64,000 nt of DNA from Bog-473 sp963766995 (lineage in GTDB: Bacteria; Actinomycetota; Acidimicrobiia; Acidimicrobiales; RAAP-2): positions 620,001 to 684,000 of the forward strand of contig CAVYCE010000001.1 of assembly GCA_963766995.1 (NCBI GenBank), in the 5' to 3' direction. The position numbers and the translations under genes are program-made. Each line of letters begins with the position of its first letter. Within the stretch, counting starts at the first letter, position 1. The notes under the pieces are model-generated. The model saw only the letters and a program-made list of their open reading frames with translations, was not told the DNA's origin and searched no databases. Shown here one piece after another: positions 40,466 through 48,344 of this stretch.

Positions 40466-41618
40466 GATCTCATACGTGCCAGACGCCCCCGACATCACCA
40501 TCCCGCCCTCCCTCAAGCCTGCGGACGGCCGTTTCGGCTCGGGTCCATCCAAGGTCCGACCCGAGGCCATTGCCGCATTGTCCGAGGTGGCGACCACCTA
40601 TTTGGGTACCAGTCATCGTCAAAAGACGGTCAAGTCCCAAGTGGGCCGAGTGCGCCAGGGCTTCACGCAATTGTTCTCCCTGCCTGACGGCTACGAAGTC
40701 GTGCTGGGCAACGGTGGCACCACCTGCTTTTGGGACGCGGCCACCTTCGGGCTGATTGAGGCGCAGAGTCAGCATCTGAGTTTCGGTGAGTTCTCGTCCA
40801 AATTCGGCTCCTGTGCTGCGGCCGCACCTCATCTGAAGGATCCGCAGATCATCGAATCACCCGTCGGCACCCACCCGCTCCCGGTGGCCGACTCTTCGGT
40901 GGATCTCTACGCCCTCACCCACAACGAAACGTCGACCGGAGTGTCGATGACGATTCGTCGGCCTGACGGCGCCGCTCTGCCTGCGAACGGGGGCGGTCTG
41001 GTGGCAGTGGACGCCACGTCTGGCGCTGGAGGCTTACGGGTCGACCCGGCCGAGTTTGACTGTTACTACCTCGCTCCACAGAAATGCTTCGCCGGAGATG
41101 GCGGCTTGTGGATTGCCCTTATGTCGCCCGCTGCACTTGAGCGCGTGGAGCGCATCTCGGCCTCAGGCCGCTGGATCCCCACCTTCTTCGACCTCAAGAC
41201 GGCCGTGGACAACTCCGTGCTGGACCAGACCTACAACACGCCTGCGCTGTCCACCATCTTCCTTTTGGCTGAGCAGCTGGACTGGATGAACTCCAACGGC
41301 GGCCTGGAATGGACGGCGTCACGCTGCGATAGGTCGGCCGAAATCCTTTATACGTGGGCCGAGCAGTCGGACTTCGCCCGACCCTTCGTCGAAAACCCGC
41401 AGGATCGCAGTCACGTAGTGGCCACCATCGACTTCGTCGATGCCATCGATGCGGCGCAGATCGCCGCCGTGCTGCGGGCCAACGGCATCGTTGACACCGA
41501 GCCGTACCGCAAGCTCGGTCGCAACCAGCTCAGGATCGCCATGTTCCCAGCCATCGAGCCCGACGACATCGCGTCTTTGTGCGCCTGCATCAACTACGTG
41601 GTGGGTGCTCTGGCCTAA
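40464..41618 (+). CDS. serC: Phosphoserine aminotransferase
   Basis: 384 residues, close to the mycobacterial SerC type. LKPADGRFGSGPSKVRPEAI near the start, GTSHRQKTVKSQVGRVRQG, and the PLP Lys in YYLAPQKCFAGDGGLW near residue 210 are diagnostic. It converts 3-phosphohydroxypyruvate to phosphoserine, the step after SerA, encoded nearby. ATG 40464 overlaps the divergent aminotransferase start; GTG 40476 is an alternative. The stop overlaps the convergent SDR stop by 4 bases. Confidence 0.93.
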   Translation: MISYVPDAPDITIPPSLKPADGRFGSGPSKVRPEAIAALSEVATTYLGTSHRQKTVKSQVGRVRQGFTQLFSLPDGYEVVLGNGGTTCFWDAATFGLIEAQSQHLSFGEFSSKFGSCAAAAPHLKDPQIIESPVGTHPLPVADSSVDLYALTHNETSTGVSMTIRRPDGAALPANGGGLVAVDATSGAGGLRVDPAEFDCYYLAPQKCFAGDGGLWIALMSPAALERVERISASGRWIPTFFDLKTAVDNSVLDQTYNTPALSTIFLLAEQLDWMNSNGGLEWTASRCDRSAEILYTWAEQSDFARPFVENPQDRSHVVATIDFVDAIDAAQIAAVLRANGIVDTEPYRKLGRNQLRIAMFPAIEPDDIASLCACINYVVGALA

Positions 41619-42490
41619 CTGGGCGGGGCGAATCCAACGGAGGCCAACAGCTTTTCACTCTCGTCCCACAGGCGAGAGGCTACGGCATCGTCTTGGGCCT
41701 TGGGACTCATGCGTCCCGGTCGTCGGCGGACCCAGTACATGCCGGTCTTGCCGTCGACCTCGGGCGAAGTAGCCAGGTAAATGGACGTCTTGGCCCCGGA
41801 CTTCGGACTGATTTCGAAGGGACGGATGAGGTGGCTCCCGGCTGTGAGGAACGCATTGAGGTCACCGTCCATGCCGAACCCGCTCCGCACGGCACCAGGG
41901 TGGACCGCGTTAACGGTGACGTTCGAGCCGTCCAACTTCTTCACCAGCTCACGCGTAAAAAGGATGTTGGCCAGCTTGGACTGGCTGTATGCATCAAAGG
42001 TCGCGTACCGCTTTTCACCCTGTAGATCGTCGAATCGGATGCCGCCAAAGGCGAAATGATGGCCCACCGATGAGAGGTTGATGATGCGCGCCGGCGCGCT
42101 GGCCTTGATGCGGTCCAGCAACAGCATCGTGAGATAGAACGGCCCCAGGTGGTTCACACCGAAGGTCTGCTCGAATCCTTGCTTGGTCAGGATGCGTTCG
42201 CTCCAGGTGCCGCCGGCATTGTTGACCAGCACATCGAGACGTTCCCAACGCTGGACGATGTCGGCCGCGGCGGCCTTGACCGAGGCCAGATCAGCCAGGT
42301 CGAGGGCCACAAGCTGCACGTCGTCGTTGCCCGACCGCTGCTTGATCTCCACGGCCGCGGCAGCAGCCTTCTCTTGATTGCGGCAGGCCAAGACGGTGGT
42401 GGCCCCAAGTGAGGCGACACCCACTGCCGTCTCCTTGCCGATTCCGATGTTGCTGCCGGTGATGACAACGACTTTGCCCTGCATGCTCAT
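41615..42490 (-). CDS. SDR family oxidoreductase, retinol-dehydrogenase-like
   Basis: 291 residues. The cofactor loop TGSNIGIGKETA is at about 11-22, NNAGG at about 88-92, and the catalytic Tyr and Lys are in DAYSQSKLAN near 165. The closest type is the retinol dehydrogenase/WW-oxidoreductase-like SDR group; the substrate is unknown. ATG 42490 follows the ribosome site AAGGCGG. It is third in a likely ArsR-SRPBCC-SDR operon. Confidence 0.86.
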   Translation of the reverse strand: MSMQGKVVVITGSNIGIGKETAVGVASLGATTVLACRNQEKAAAAAVEIKQRSGNDDVQLVALDLADLASVKAAAADIVQRWERLDVLVNNAGGTWSERILTKQGFEQTFGVNHLGPFYLTMLLLDRIKASAPARIINLSSVGHHFAFGGIRFDDLQGEKRYATFDAYSQSKLANILFTRELVKKLDGSNVTVNAVHPGAVRSGFGMDGDLNAFLTAGSHLIRPFEISPKSGAKTSIYLATSPEVDGKTGMYWVRRRPGRMSPKAQDDAVASRLWDESEKLLASVGFAPPS

Positions 42491-42524
42491 GTGGCAACCG
42501 CCTTCCTGATTCGAAGGCCAGTTC

Positions 42525-43070
42525 TTAGTCCACCGGGCGCTGGGCGTCCTCCCATTCCTGGGGCGGACCGAGCGTGGAGGCCTCGGGACCGAACAAGGTC
42601 TGATAACGGGCGTTGACACTGCGCCAATAGTCGGCTCCCTCCGGAGGGGCAACGTCGCCATCGACCACAGTCCTGAGATGCTGCAGGCAAATGTGCCACC
42701 CCGCGGCATCACGCGCACCCTTCCCCGCTTCGCCGTAGGTGTCGGTCAGGACCAACACGCAGCCGTCGCCGTCAGCTTCGAGCTCGAAGCGCAGCGTGTC
42801 GGGTCCCCAACGAAACTCCAACAAACGTGGGGGGTCGAAGGCCAGCATTTCGCCGTCCATTGGCGGAATGTCGACGGCACGGAAAGCGAATGACAGCGCC
42901 GAGCCGGGCACCAAGTCGCCATCGATAGTGGTGGGAAACCACCCATCAAGATGTTGTGCTTCAGTCAGTGCCCGCCACACCTTGGTCGGCGGATGCCCCA
43001 ACCGGCGCCGAAAGCGCATAGCCATCTGGTCACCCGCGCTCGACAGCGTGCCGTACTCATCGTCGGACAT
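42525..43070 (-). CDS. SRPBCC domain protein (AHSA1 type)
   Basis: 181 residues. FRRRLGHPPTKVWRALTEAQHLDGWFPTTIDGD at about 19-50 and LLEFRWGPDTLRFELE are typical of AHSA1-type SRPBCC proteins. Such genes are commonly paired with an ArsR-type regulator, as here with a 3-base gap. Ligand-binding or stress role is inferred. Confidence 0.86.
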   Translation of the reverse strand: MSDDEYGTLSSAGDQMAMRFRRRLGHPPTKVWRALTEAQHLDGWFPTTIDGDLVPGSALSFAFRAVDIPPMDGEMLAFDPPRLLEFRWGPDTLRFELEADGDGCVLVLTDTYGEAGKGARDAAGWHICLQHLRTVVDGDVAPPEGADYWRSVNARYQTLFGPEASTLGPPQEWEDAQRPVD

Positions 43071-43073
43071 TGC

Positions 43074-43394
43074 TCACACTCCTTCGCCGTCTTCCATGGT
43101 GTCCAGATACCGCTCCAGTGCGCTCAGGCTTTCGCTCCAAAGCTGACGAAACGGTCCCAACCAGTCGTCAATGTCCTGCAGTGGTTCGGGGCGGACCCGA
43201 TAGATACGACGCTGCGCATCGATCCGGGATTCCACTAAACCGGCATCTCGCAACACCCTCAGGTGCTTGGAGATGGCGGGCTGGCTCACTCCCAGTTGCT
43301 CGACGAGCTCACCCACGGGCCGCTCCGCCTCCAGCAACAGACTCAGAATCCGCCGTCGATTGGGCTCGGCCAACACTTCGAACGTAGATGCCAC
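43074..43394 (-). CDS. ArsR family winged-helix regulator
   Basis: 106 residues. EPNRRRILSLLLEAERPVGELVEQLGVSQPAISKHLRVLRDAGLV at about 10-54 is the ArsR winged helix. No metal-binding Cys motif is present, so it belongs to the metal-independent type usually paired with SRPBCC genes; those genes follow directly downstream. The AT-rich segment at 43397-43440 likely holds its promoter and operator. Confidence 0.9.
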   Translation of the reverse strand: MASTFEVLAEPNRRRILSLLLEAERPVGELVEQLGVSQPAISKHLRVLRDAGLVESRIDAQRRIYRVRPEPLQDIDDWLGPFRQLWSESLSALERYLDTMEDGEGV

Positions 43395-43478
43395 ACGACT
43401 AGTATGAGTAGTTAGTTATATAGCTGTCAAGTTACTTACAGACTACCCAACCACCAGTCCATGGACTCGACCAGTACT

Positions 43479-43733
43479 TCAACCGCGAGCAGCCGCGATC
43501 CGACGGAGTGGTGGCACCGTTGTTGGCGGCTGCTGGCGCGGCGGCAGGCTGGCCAGCAACTCTTCTGAGGCTTTAGTTACCAGGCGAACGGCCTTCTCGA
43601 ACGCGTCCGCCGTCTTGGGTGACGTGGACTGCACGCCACTGATTTTGCGGACGTATTGCCTGGCCGCCGCTTCAATTTCTTGGGGCGTAGCCTCGGGCTC
43701 GAGGCCTCTCAACGTGGTGATGTTTCGGCACAT
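43479..43733 (-). CDS. DUF2277 family protein
   Basis: 84 residues. MCRNITTLRGLEPEATPQEIEAAARQYVRKISG at the start matches the conserved DUF2277 opening, and the helical middle (FEKAVRLVTKASEELLASLP) completes the domain. I chose ATG 43733 because the family starts with MCR. Function unknown. Confidence 0.82.
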   Translation of the reverse strand: MCRNITTLRGLEPEATPQEIEAAARQYVRKISGVQSTSPKTADAFEKAVRLVTKASEELLASLPPRQQPPTTVPPLRRIAAARG

Positions 43734-43792
43734 GCCGACCAGGTTAGAACGCAAGGCCATGCCGTCACGGGAAAGCGGACCAGGTGCTGGCG

Positions 43793-44134
43793 CTACTCCT
43801 GACGGTCAACACCAGGCAGATTGGGCCGAAGTGGATAGTCGGCGATGACGGCCCGACAGAATCCGGAAGGCGTGACCGAATGCGGCGTGAGCGGTGGGAC
43901 CACGACGGCACTGCCCGCCTTGACCGTCCGAGACTCGCCATCGACGGTGATCGTCAGCTCTCCCTCCACCACGTTCCACACCTCCTCTTGCTCATGATGG
44001 TGCTCGTGCAGCGGTGCCGCTCCGTCCGCAATCTCATAGAGCGCGAATGTCATGTGCTCGGCATGAAAGAAACGACCCTGCCAGCCGGGCAGCGGCTGAC
44101 CGGACATCATGTCGATGGGATCGATGAAGGGCAT
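43793..44134 (-). CDS. Cupin domain protein
   Basis: 113 residues, a single beta-barrel cupin. PLHEHHHEQEEVWNVVEGELTITVDGE at about 38-64 is the metal-binding cupin motif 1 (His, His, Glu), and the second motif around VVPPLTPHSVTPSG supplies the last His. Metal-dependent small-molecule binding or dioxygenase role is possible; the substrate is unknown. Confidence 0.85.
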   Translation of the reverse strand: MPFIDPIDMMSGQPLPGWQGRFFHAEHMTFALYEIADGAAPLHEHHHEQEEVWNVVEGELTITVDGESRTVKAGSAVVVPPLTPHSVTPSGFCRAVIADYPLRPNLPGVDRQE

Positions 44135-44292
44135 AAGGCCGACTAAGCCGACAGCGCCATGCTTACGCCTCGATCACTGTCGAGAATGTGCTCCAGGTCG
44201 ACGAGTGCCATGAGCAACGGTACTCCTGGCAGTCCAAGGTCGCATGGGGAGCGCTACGACACCAGAACGCCGAACGGTGCCACCGACCAGGG

Positions 44293-45318
44293 TCAGCCTC
44301 CCGATGCGTCCTGCACCCGGGTCTTGCCGGCGGCGATGAACGGCATCATGGCGCGCAGCTCCTGGCCGATCTCTTCAATGGGATGAGCAGCGCCTTGCTT
44401 GCGCAGCGCATCGAAATTGCCGCGACCCGCTTTGTTTTCGGCAATCCACTCCTCGGCAAAAGCTCCGCTGCGGATTTCGTCGAGGATGGTCTGCATTTCG
44501 GCTCGGACCGCCTGGTTGATGACGCGTGGGCCGCGGGTCACGTCGCCATACTCGGCGGTGTCGGAGATGGAATAGCGCATTCCGGCGATGCCCTGTTCGT
44601 ACATCAAATCGACGATGAGCTTGAGCTCGTGCAGGCACTCGAAGTACGCCGACTCGGGTTGGTACCCCGCGTTCACCAATGTCTCGAATCCGGCCGTGAC
44701 CAGTGCCGTCAGACCACCACAGAGCACCACCTGCTCACCGAAGAGGTCCGTTTCGGTCTCCTCGTCGAACGTGGTGTCCAGCACGCCCGCCCTGGTGGCA
44801 CCAATGGCGTGTGCATACGACAGGGCCAGCTCGCGTGCCTTACCGGTGGCGTCCTGGTGCACGGCGATGAGCGAAGGCACACCGCCGCCTTCGGTGTAAG
44901 TACGGCGCACCAGGTGGCCTGGTCCCTTCGGAGCCACCATGGCCACGTCCACGCCGGCCGGAGGCACAATCTGACCGAACCGGATGTTGAAACCGTGGGC
45001 GAACATCAGGCAGTCGCCTTGATTGAGGTTCGGCGCAATGTGCTCGTCGTAGGCAGCCTTCTGCTCGGTGTCGGGCAACAGGATCATGATGACGTCGGCT
45101 TCGGCAGAGGCTTCGGCCAGCGTGGTGACGCGAAGCCCCGCTTCTTCTGCCTTCCGCTTACTGCTGGAACCATCACGCAATGCCACCCGCACGTCTACCC
45201 CGGACTCGAGCAGGTTCAAGGCGTGGGCGTGCCCCTGCGATCCGTAGCCCAAAATGGCCACCTTGCGGCCGGCGATGAGGCTGGGGTCGGCATCGGATTC
45301 GTAGTACAGCGTGGCCAT
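44293..45318 (-). CDS. ilvC: Ketol-acid reductoisomerase
   Basis: 341 residues, class I KARI. The NADPH loop GYGSQGHAHALNL is at about 24-36, with MVAPKGPGHLVRRTY and the Mg-binding DLFGEQVVLCGG and ECLHELKLIVDLMYEQG further on. It converts acetolactate and acetohydroxybutyrate to dihydroxy acids. I set the start at ATG 45318 (MATLYYESDADPSLI), the family start with a good ribosome site (GAAAGAG). Third gene of ilvB-ilvN-ilvC. Confidence 0.95.
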   Translation of the reverse strand: MATLYYESDADPSLIAGRKVAILGYGSQGHAHALNLLESGVDVRVALRDGSSSKRKAEEAGLRVTTLAEASAEADVIMILLPDTEQKAAYDEHIAPNLNQGDCLMFAHGFNIRFGQIVPPAGVDVAMVAPKGPGHLVRRTYTEGGGVPSLIAVHQDATGKARELALSYAHAIGATRAGVLDTTFDEETETDLFGEQVVLCGGLTALVTAGFETLVNAGYQPESAYFECLHELKLIVDLMYEQGIAGMRYSISDTAEYGDVTRGPRVINQAVRAEMQTILDEIRSGAFAEEWIAENKAGRGNFDALRKQGAAHPIEEIGQELRAMMPFIAAGKTRVQDASGG

Positions 45319-45379
45319 TGTCTGCTCTTTCCTTTGTGGGGTCGTTGATTCGATGGGGTAGGGCGAGGAGGCTGAAAAA

Positions 45380-45913
45380 TCAGTGGCGGTCCAGCTTAGG
45401 CAAGGCGACGCGCCCTGTTCGCTGGAGCTCGACCACGGTGTATTGCTGCAAAAGACCTTCGAAGTCGTCGATCTTCTCGGGACGACCGGCCAGCATGACG
45501 GTGAGGCGGTCGCTTCCGACACTCACCACTTCTCCGCCGAACACCCCGACCAGCTGAATCACCTGCGAACGCTCGGTTGGACCGACGGCGACTGTCACTA
45601 GAAGTAACTCCCGTTCGACTGCCTGGGAGGGCGAGAGCTCGTCGATGGAGACGACGTTGACCAACTTGTCCAGCTGCATGATCACCTGCTCGAGTGGGGC
45701 CGATTCCACGTCGACCACGATGGTGATGCGGCTGAAATGCTGGTCTTGGTCGGTGGGCGCCACGGCCAGGGAGTAAATATTGAATCCCCGTCGGGTGAAG
45801 AGTCCGGCCACCCGTGAGAGGACGCCGGCCTTGTTCTCCACCAGCACCGACAGGATGTGGTGCCGCGGTGACGTATTGCCACCCGGCAGCGCGGTGAGAT
45901 GAGCCGCGCTCAT
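45380..45913 (-). CDS. ilvN: Acetolactate synthase small subunit
   Basis: 177 residues. An N-terminal ACT domain (HHILSVLVENKAGVLSRVAGLFTRRGFNI at about 18-46) and a C-terminal ACT-like half form the regulatory subunit that gives valine feedback inhibition. Its start overlaps the ilvB stop by 4 bases, consistent with coupled subunit synthesis. Confidence 0.94.
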   Translation of the reverse strand: MSAAHLTALPGGNTSPRHHILSVLVENKAGVLSRVAGLFTRRGFNIYSLAVAPTDQDQHFSRITIVVDVESAPLEQVIMQLDKLVNVVSIDELSPSQAVERELLLVTVAVGPTERSQVIQLVGVFGGEVVSVGSDRLTVMLAGRPEKIDDFEGLLQQYTVVELQRTGRVALPKLDRH

Positions 45914-47640
45914 CGGTTGCCCTGCATCTGGTCGGGGTGCACGACGATGTCGTCATTGGACTGGCCAGCGGCCACCATGGGGAAGACCTTCTCGAAGGCA
46001 TCGGTGCGGAAGTCCACGACCACCGGACGGTCATCGATGGAGTTCGCCTTCTCAATGGCCGGACCGACATCCTCGGGCGTTTCCGCCTTGATGCCGACGC
46101 AACCCATGGCCTCGGCCCACTTCACGTAGTCGGGCAGATCGGGCGAGAGGTAGACCTCGGAGTAACGCTCCTCGTAGAACATCTCCTGCCACTGCCGCAC
46201 CATGCCCAGATAGGCATTGTTGAGGATGGCGATCTTCACCGGGATCTGTTCCGACGTGGCCGTGACCAGTTCCTGCGCCGTCATTTGGAAGCAGCCGTCA
46301 CCGTCAATGCCCCAGACCATCTTGTCCGGGCGCCCGACCTTGGCCCCGATGGCCGCGGGCACGTTGAATCCCATGGTGCCCGCACCGCCCGAGTTGACCC
46401 AGGTGTACGGCTCTTCAAACTTCCAATACTGCGAGGCCCACATTTGGTGCTGGCCCACGCCCGAGGCAACGATGGTGCCGTCCGGGGCAGCATCTCGCAG
46501 TTGCTCGACCACCATCTGTGGCTTGATGGCGCCGCCTTCGGAGTGGTCGTAGTAGAGCGGGTATTGCTCCTGCCACTGGTGAATCTGGTGCCACCAGGCC
46601 GTGAGGTCATTCGTGGGCGCCTCTTCACCGGCGGCGTTGATGGCCGCAAGCAGCTCCTCAATCACCAACCGGCAGTCGCCGGCGATACCGACGTCGGCGG
46701 TGCGCACCTTGCCGATTTCGGCTGGGTCAATATCGACGTGGATGATCTTGGCCTCCGGAGCGAAGGCGCTGATTTTGCCGGTGACCCGATCGTCGAAACG
46801 GGCACCCAAGCTGATAAGCAGGTCGCTCTTCTGCATGGCCGTGACCGCGGTGTAGTGCCCGTGCATGCCCGGCATGCCCAGGGCCTGCGGGTGCGAGTCG
46901 GGAAAAGCACCTCGGGCCATGAGCGTCGTGACCACCGGAATGCCGGTGCGCTCGGCCAAGGCACGCAGCGCTTCAGCGGCACGGGCCTTGAGCACGCCAC
47001 CGCCCACGTAAAGGACGGGACGGTGCGAGGAGCGCATGAGTTCCGCGGCTTGGCGCACCAGTTCCGGATCACCATCGGTAACGGGGTGATAGCCGGGGAG
47101 GTCGAGGTCATCCACCGACGTCGGCCAGTACCACTCCATTTTGGCGTTGGCGATGTCCTTGGGCAGGTCGACCAAAACGGGTCCGGGACGTCCGGTGGTG
47201 GCCACGTGGAAGGCGGCGGCCACCACGCGCGGGATGTCGTTCACATTCTTGATCAGCCAGTTGTGCTTGGTAATGCCCATGGTGACGCCCGTGATGTCGC
47301 ACTCCTGGAAGGCGTCGGTGCCGATGGAATGAGTGGCCACCTGCCCGGAAATGACCACGAGCGGAGTGGAGTCCATGTAGGCATTGGCCAGCGGCGTCAC
47401 GATGTTGGTCGCTCCCGGACCGCTGGTCACCATGGCCACGCCCGGCTTCCCGGTCACCATGGCGTAGCCCTCGGCCATGTGGCCGGCACCTTGCTCATGC
47501 CGCACCAGGATGTGGCGGATAGAAGAGTCGATGATTGGGTCGTATACCGGCAGGATGGCGCCCCCGGGCAGGCCGAACATGACGTCGACCCCCTGCATCT
47601 CGAGACTCTTGATGAGTGCCTGTGCTCCTGTGAGTTCCAT
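45910..47640 (-). CDS. ilvB: Acetolactate synthase large subunit
   Basis: 576 residues, ThDP-dependent. FGLPGGAILPVYD at about 22-34, the catalytic Glu in VRHEQGAGHMAEGYA at about 46-60, and the ThDP/Mg motif GDGCFQMTAQELVTA with NN near 447-480 are present. It forms acetolactate or acetohydroxybutyrate. I placed the start at ATG 47640 (MELTGAQALIKSLE); upstream in-frame codons belong to the attenuator. Confidence 0.95.
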   Translation of the reverse strand: MELTGAQALIKSLEMQGVDVMFGLPGGAILPVYDPIIDSSIRHILVRHEQGAGHMAEGYAMVTGKPGVAMVTSGPGATNIVTPLANAYMDSTPLVVISGQVATHSIGTDAFQECDITGVTMGITKHNWLIKNVNDIPRVVAAAFHVATTGRPGPVLVDLPKDIANAKMEWYWPTSVDDLDLPGYHPVTDGDPELVRQAAELMRSSHRPVLYVGGGVLKARAAEALRALAERTGIPVVTTLMARGAFPDSHPQALGMPGMHGHYTAVTAMQKSDLLISLGARFDDRVTGKISAFAPEAKIIHVDIDPAEIGKVRTADVGIAGDCRLVIEELLAAINAAGEEAPTNDLTAWWHQIHQWQEQYPLYYDHSEGGAIKPQMVVEQLRDAAPDGTIVASGVGQHQMWASQYWKFEEPYTWVNSGGAGTMGFNVPAAIGAKVGRPDKMVWGIDGDGCFQMTAQELVTATSEQIPVKIAILNNAYLGMVRQWQEMFYEERYSEVYLSPDLPDYVKWAEAMGCVGIKAETPEDVGPAIEKANSIDDRPVVVDFRTDAFEKVFPMVAAGQSNDDIVVHPDQMQGNR

Positions 47641-47698
47641 CGGTTGCTTCCCCTGTTTCTCGCTGACGCTGCTGCTGTTTAATTTGGCCCGGAAAATG

Positions 47699-47723
47699 AA
47701 AAGACCCCCCAAGTTGGGAGGTC
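47699..47723 (-). terminator. Attenuator terminator of ilvBNC
   Basis: GACCTCCC-AACTT-GGGGGGTC forms an 8-bp stem with a 5-nt loop, then TTTT. It lies 58 bases before the ilvB start. Confidence 0.82.
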
Positions 47724-47726
47724 ATC

Positions 47727-47754
47727 AAGCGCGCTGCAATGTGGCCGCGCGCTT
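47727..47754 (-). promoter_or_regulatory. Leader hairpin at the ilvB leader stop codon
   Basis: AAGCGCGC and GCGCGCTT form a perfect 8-bp stem around a 12-nt loop containing CCACAT. The 5' arm begins inside the leader TAA stop. Confidence 0.72.
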
Positions 47755-47803
47755 ACGATACGAGTACCAGAATCTCGAGCTGGGTGCGGTCAATCGCCTT
47801 CAT
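47753..47803 (-). CDS. ilvBNC leader peptide
   Basis: Sixteen residues, MKAIDRTQLEILVLVS. Six of the last eight residues are Leu, Ile or Val, the expected control codons for an operon making all three amino acids. The ATG is 9 nt after the -10 hexamer. Confidence 0.85.
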   Translation of the reverse strand: MKAIDRTQLEILVLVS

Positions 47804-47812
47804 GGTCCGCAC

Positions 47813-47841
47813 ATTGTGGCACGTCACGGACGGCCTTACAA
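47813..47841 (-). promoter_or_regulatory. Putative ilvBNC promoter
   Basis: TTGTAA, 17-nt spacer, CACAAT, placed 9 nt before the leader ATG. The hexamers are weak, but the geometry equals that before the leuA and leuB leaders. Confidence 0.5.
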
Positions 47842-47908
47842 CCCCGGGACCGCGACCAATTTCATGCCAATTAGGCACAGGGCGACCCAAACGGACCGCC
47901 GCCTGAGT

Positions 47909-48334
47909 TCAGGCGGTCACCATTCGTTCGTAAGGAGCATCTCGAAGCGCCAGCTTGGAGATCACATTGAGGGCGATTTCGGGCTGCATCCTGAGCAGAT
48001 CCCGGAACGATCGGCGGGAGAACGTCACGAGAGTCACCGGCGTGAGGGCATCCACCGTCACCGTCGATGGATCGCCATTCAAGGCTGAGCGCTCGCCCCA
48101 CCAATCGCCCCCACCGAGAAGGCCGGTGAGCACTCCGCCAGCACTCACGGTGGCGGTGCCGGTGGCCACGATGTTCCACCAACCCGCCATCTCTCCCTCG
48201 CCGCCAAGTCGGGAACCGGCTGGGGCATCCCAGACTTCGCATTGGCTGGCCACCCTTAAGAGCTGCGCGGGTCCGCAGCCACCGAACAATGAAAGCTGGC
48301 CTAGCAAGGCAATCTTCCGATCAATTCGCTTCAT
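47909..48334 (-). CDS. Stand-alone cyclic-nucleotide-binding domain protein
   Basis: 141 residues forming one Crp-type cyclic-nucleotide-binding domain (LSLFGGCGPAQLLRVASQCEVWDAPAGSRL; GDWWGERSALNGDPS is the phosphate-binding cassette). There is no DNA-binding helix-turn-helix, unlike Crp/Fnr regulators. It lies 10 bases after the ABC permease gene and may sense a nucleotide for the exporter or an unknown partner. Confidence 0.82.
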   Translation of the reverse strand: MKRIDRKIALLGQLSLFGGCGPAQLLRVASQCEVWDAPAGSRLGGEGEMAGWWNIVATGTATVSAGGVLTGLLGGGDWWGERSALNGDPSTVTVDALTPVTLVTFSRRSFRDLLRMQPEIALNVISKLALRDAPYERMVTA

Positions 48335-48344
48335 TTCGATCTCC

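Noticed and set aside
27816..47815. Ten-base sequence CACATTGTGG shared by the leuB terminator and the ilvB promoter
   Set aside because: A 10-base match between two regions of a few hundred bases can occur by chance, and it plays different structural parts at the two sites.
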